DNA of 64,000 nucleotides. Origin: Mallotus nudiflorus. Lineage: Eukaryota > Streptophyta > Magnoliopsida > Malpighiales > Euphorbiaceae. Each line of letters starts with the position of its first letter. Positions within the stretch are counted from its first letter, which is position 1. Position numbers and translations under genes: made by a program. This document shows positions 63,711 to 64,000 of the stretch, piece after piece. The stretch lies in contig CANTUR010000009.1 of the NCBI GenBank assembly GCA_947683625.1, positions 2,617,501 to 2,681,500 on the forward strand, written 5' to 3'. Under the pieces are notes generated by a model that saw nothing but the letters and a program-made list of their open reading frames with translations, made no database searches and was not told the DNA's origin.

Positions 63711-64000
63711 ACCATCTGCTTCACATACAGTGGAAGACCTTAATAGTATGTGCTGACCCATTTGAAACTGCCAGGCAACACAGTAACAGACTTATGAGGC
63801 TATAAATAATAGGTATGCTATCAAAAATCTACACAGATAATAAATGCTAACACATCTTTTTCTCTACTATTTAATAGAATCAAGATAATAACAAGAGTCA
63901 AAAAGAAGTATCACAGCAAGCACTAGCAGATAATTAGAATATAAAAAAAAGCAAGAGCTATCAAGTTATTAGCACTCACAATAAAACTGTGGATTAATAA
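63711..64000. other. Right edge of window, unassigned
   Basis: Possibly the upstream part of the PMD sequence. No LTR edge, TIR or domain recognised. Confidence 0.4.

Overview
This is plant nuclear DNA, most likely from a eudicot. It is AT-rich and holds one intact-looking host gene, an intronless GRAS transcription factor of the SCL9/14/33 (LISCL) type. Nearly everything else is decayed transposable elements. Species cannot be fixed from sequence alone; the retroelement density would suit a Euphorbiaceae-type genome, but that is a weak inference.

Layout. 1-3324: AT-rich intergenic DNA with a 5'-truncated LINE tail (933-1544, 10-bp target duplication) and the GRAS leader. 3325-5154: the GRAS gene, plus strand. 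5361-50437: one nested retrotransposon block of 45 kb, flanked by the 5-bp duplication AGTTT and lying about 0.2 kb past the GRAS stop codon. 50443-53795: the old continuation of the host DNA, with two MITE-like stretches and a dead hAT transposase. 53796 to about 63000: another Ty3/gypsy chromovirus (G) with a solo LTR inside its integrase gene. 63200-63710: a broken plant-mobile-domain coding stretch.

The nest can be read layer by layer because nearly every insertion keeps a matching 5-bp target duplication. Element F (AGTTT) holds complex A (TAAAA) inside one of its LTRs. Complex A is LTR-internal-LTR-internal-LTR. Its middle LTR was hit twice: by element B (CTACC) and by element C (AATAC). 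B was then hit in its reverse transcriptase by element E (ATAAT). E was hit in its left LTR by solo LTR D (ATAGT). C was hit by solo LTR I (GGAGC). Outside the block, G carries solo LTR H (CATAG). A, B, E and G are Tekay-like chromoviruses in three LTR subfamilies (A; E; B+G), with long LTRs (about 2.7-3.2 kb), an initiator-tRNA-Met primer site and a chromodomain-type integrase tail. C, H and D share a second LTR lineage. Every element whose direction can be read (A, B, C, E, F, G) lies on the minus strand. All pol and gag genes are broken by stops, frameshifts and deletions.

The most unusual points are: (1) two F LTRs joined through exactly TTAC, the four bases expected when two unprocessed cDNA ends are joined (a 2-LTR-circle type junction) and then integrated; (2) a three-LTR tandem in which both internal regions carry the same microhomology deletion; (3) in element C, a 60-bp tandem array of hairpins with a near-constant loop and stems that co-vary; (4) very palindrome-rich LTRs; (5) an in-frame stop between an upstream ATG and the GRAS reading frame. 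I found no RNA gene, CRISPR array or clearly new coding system. The novelty here is structural.
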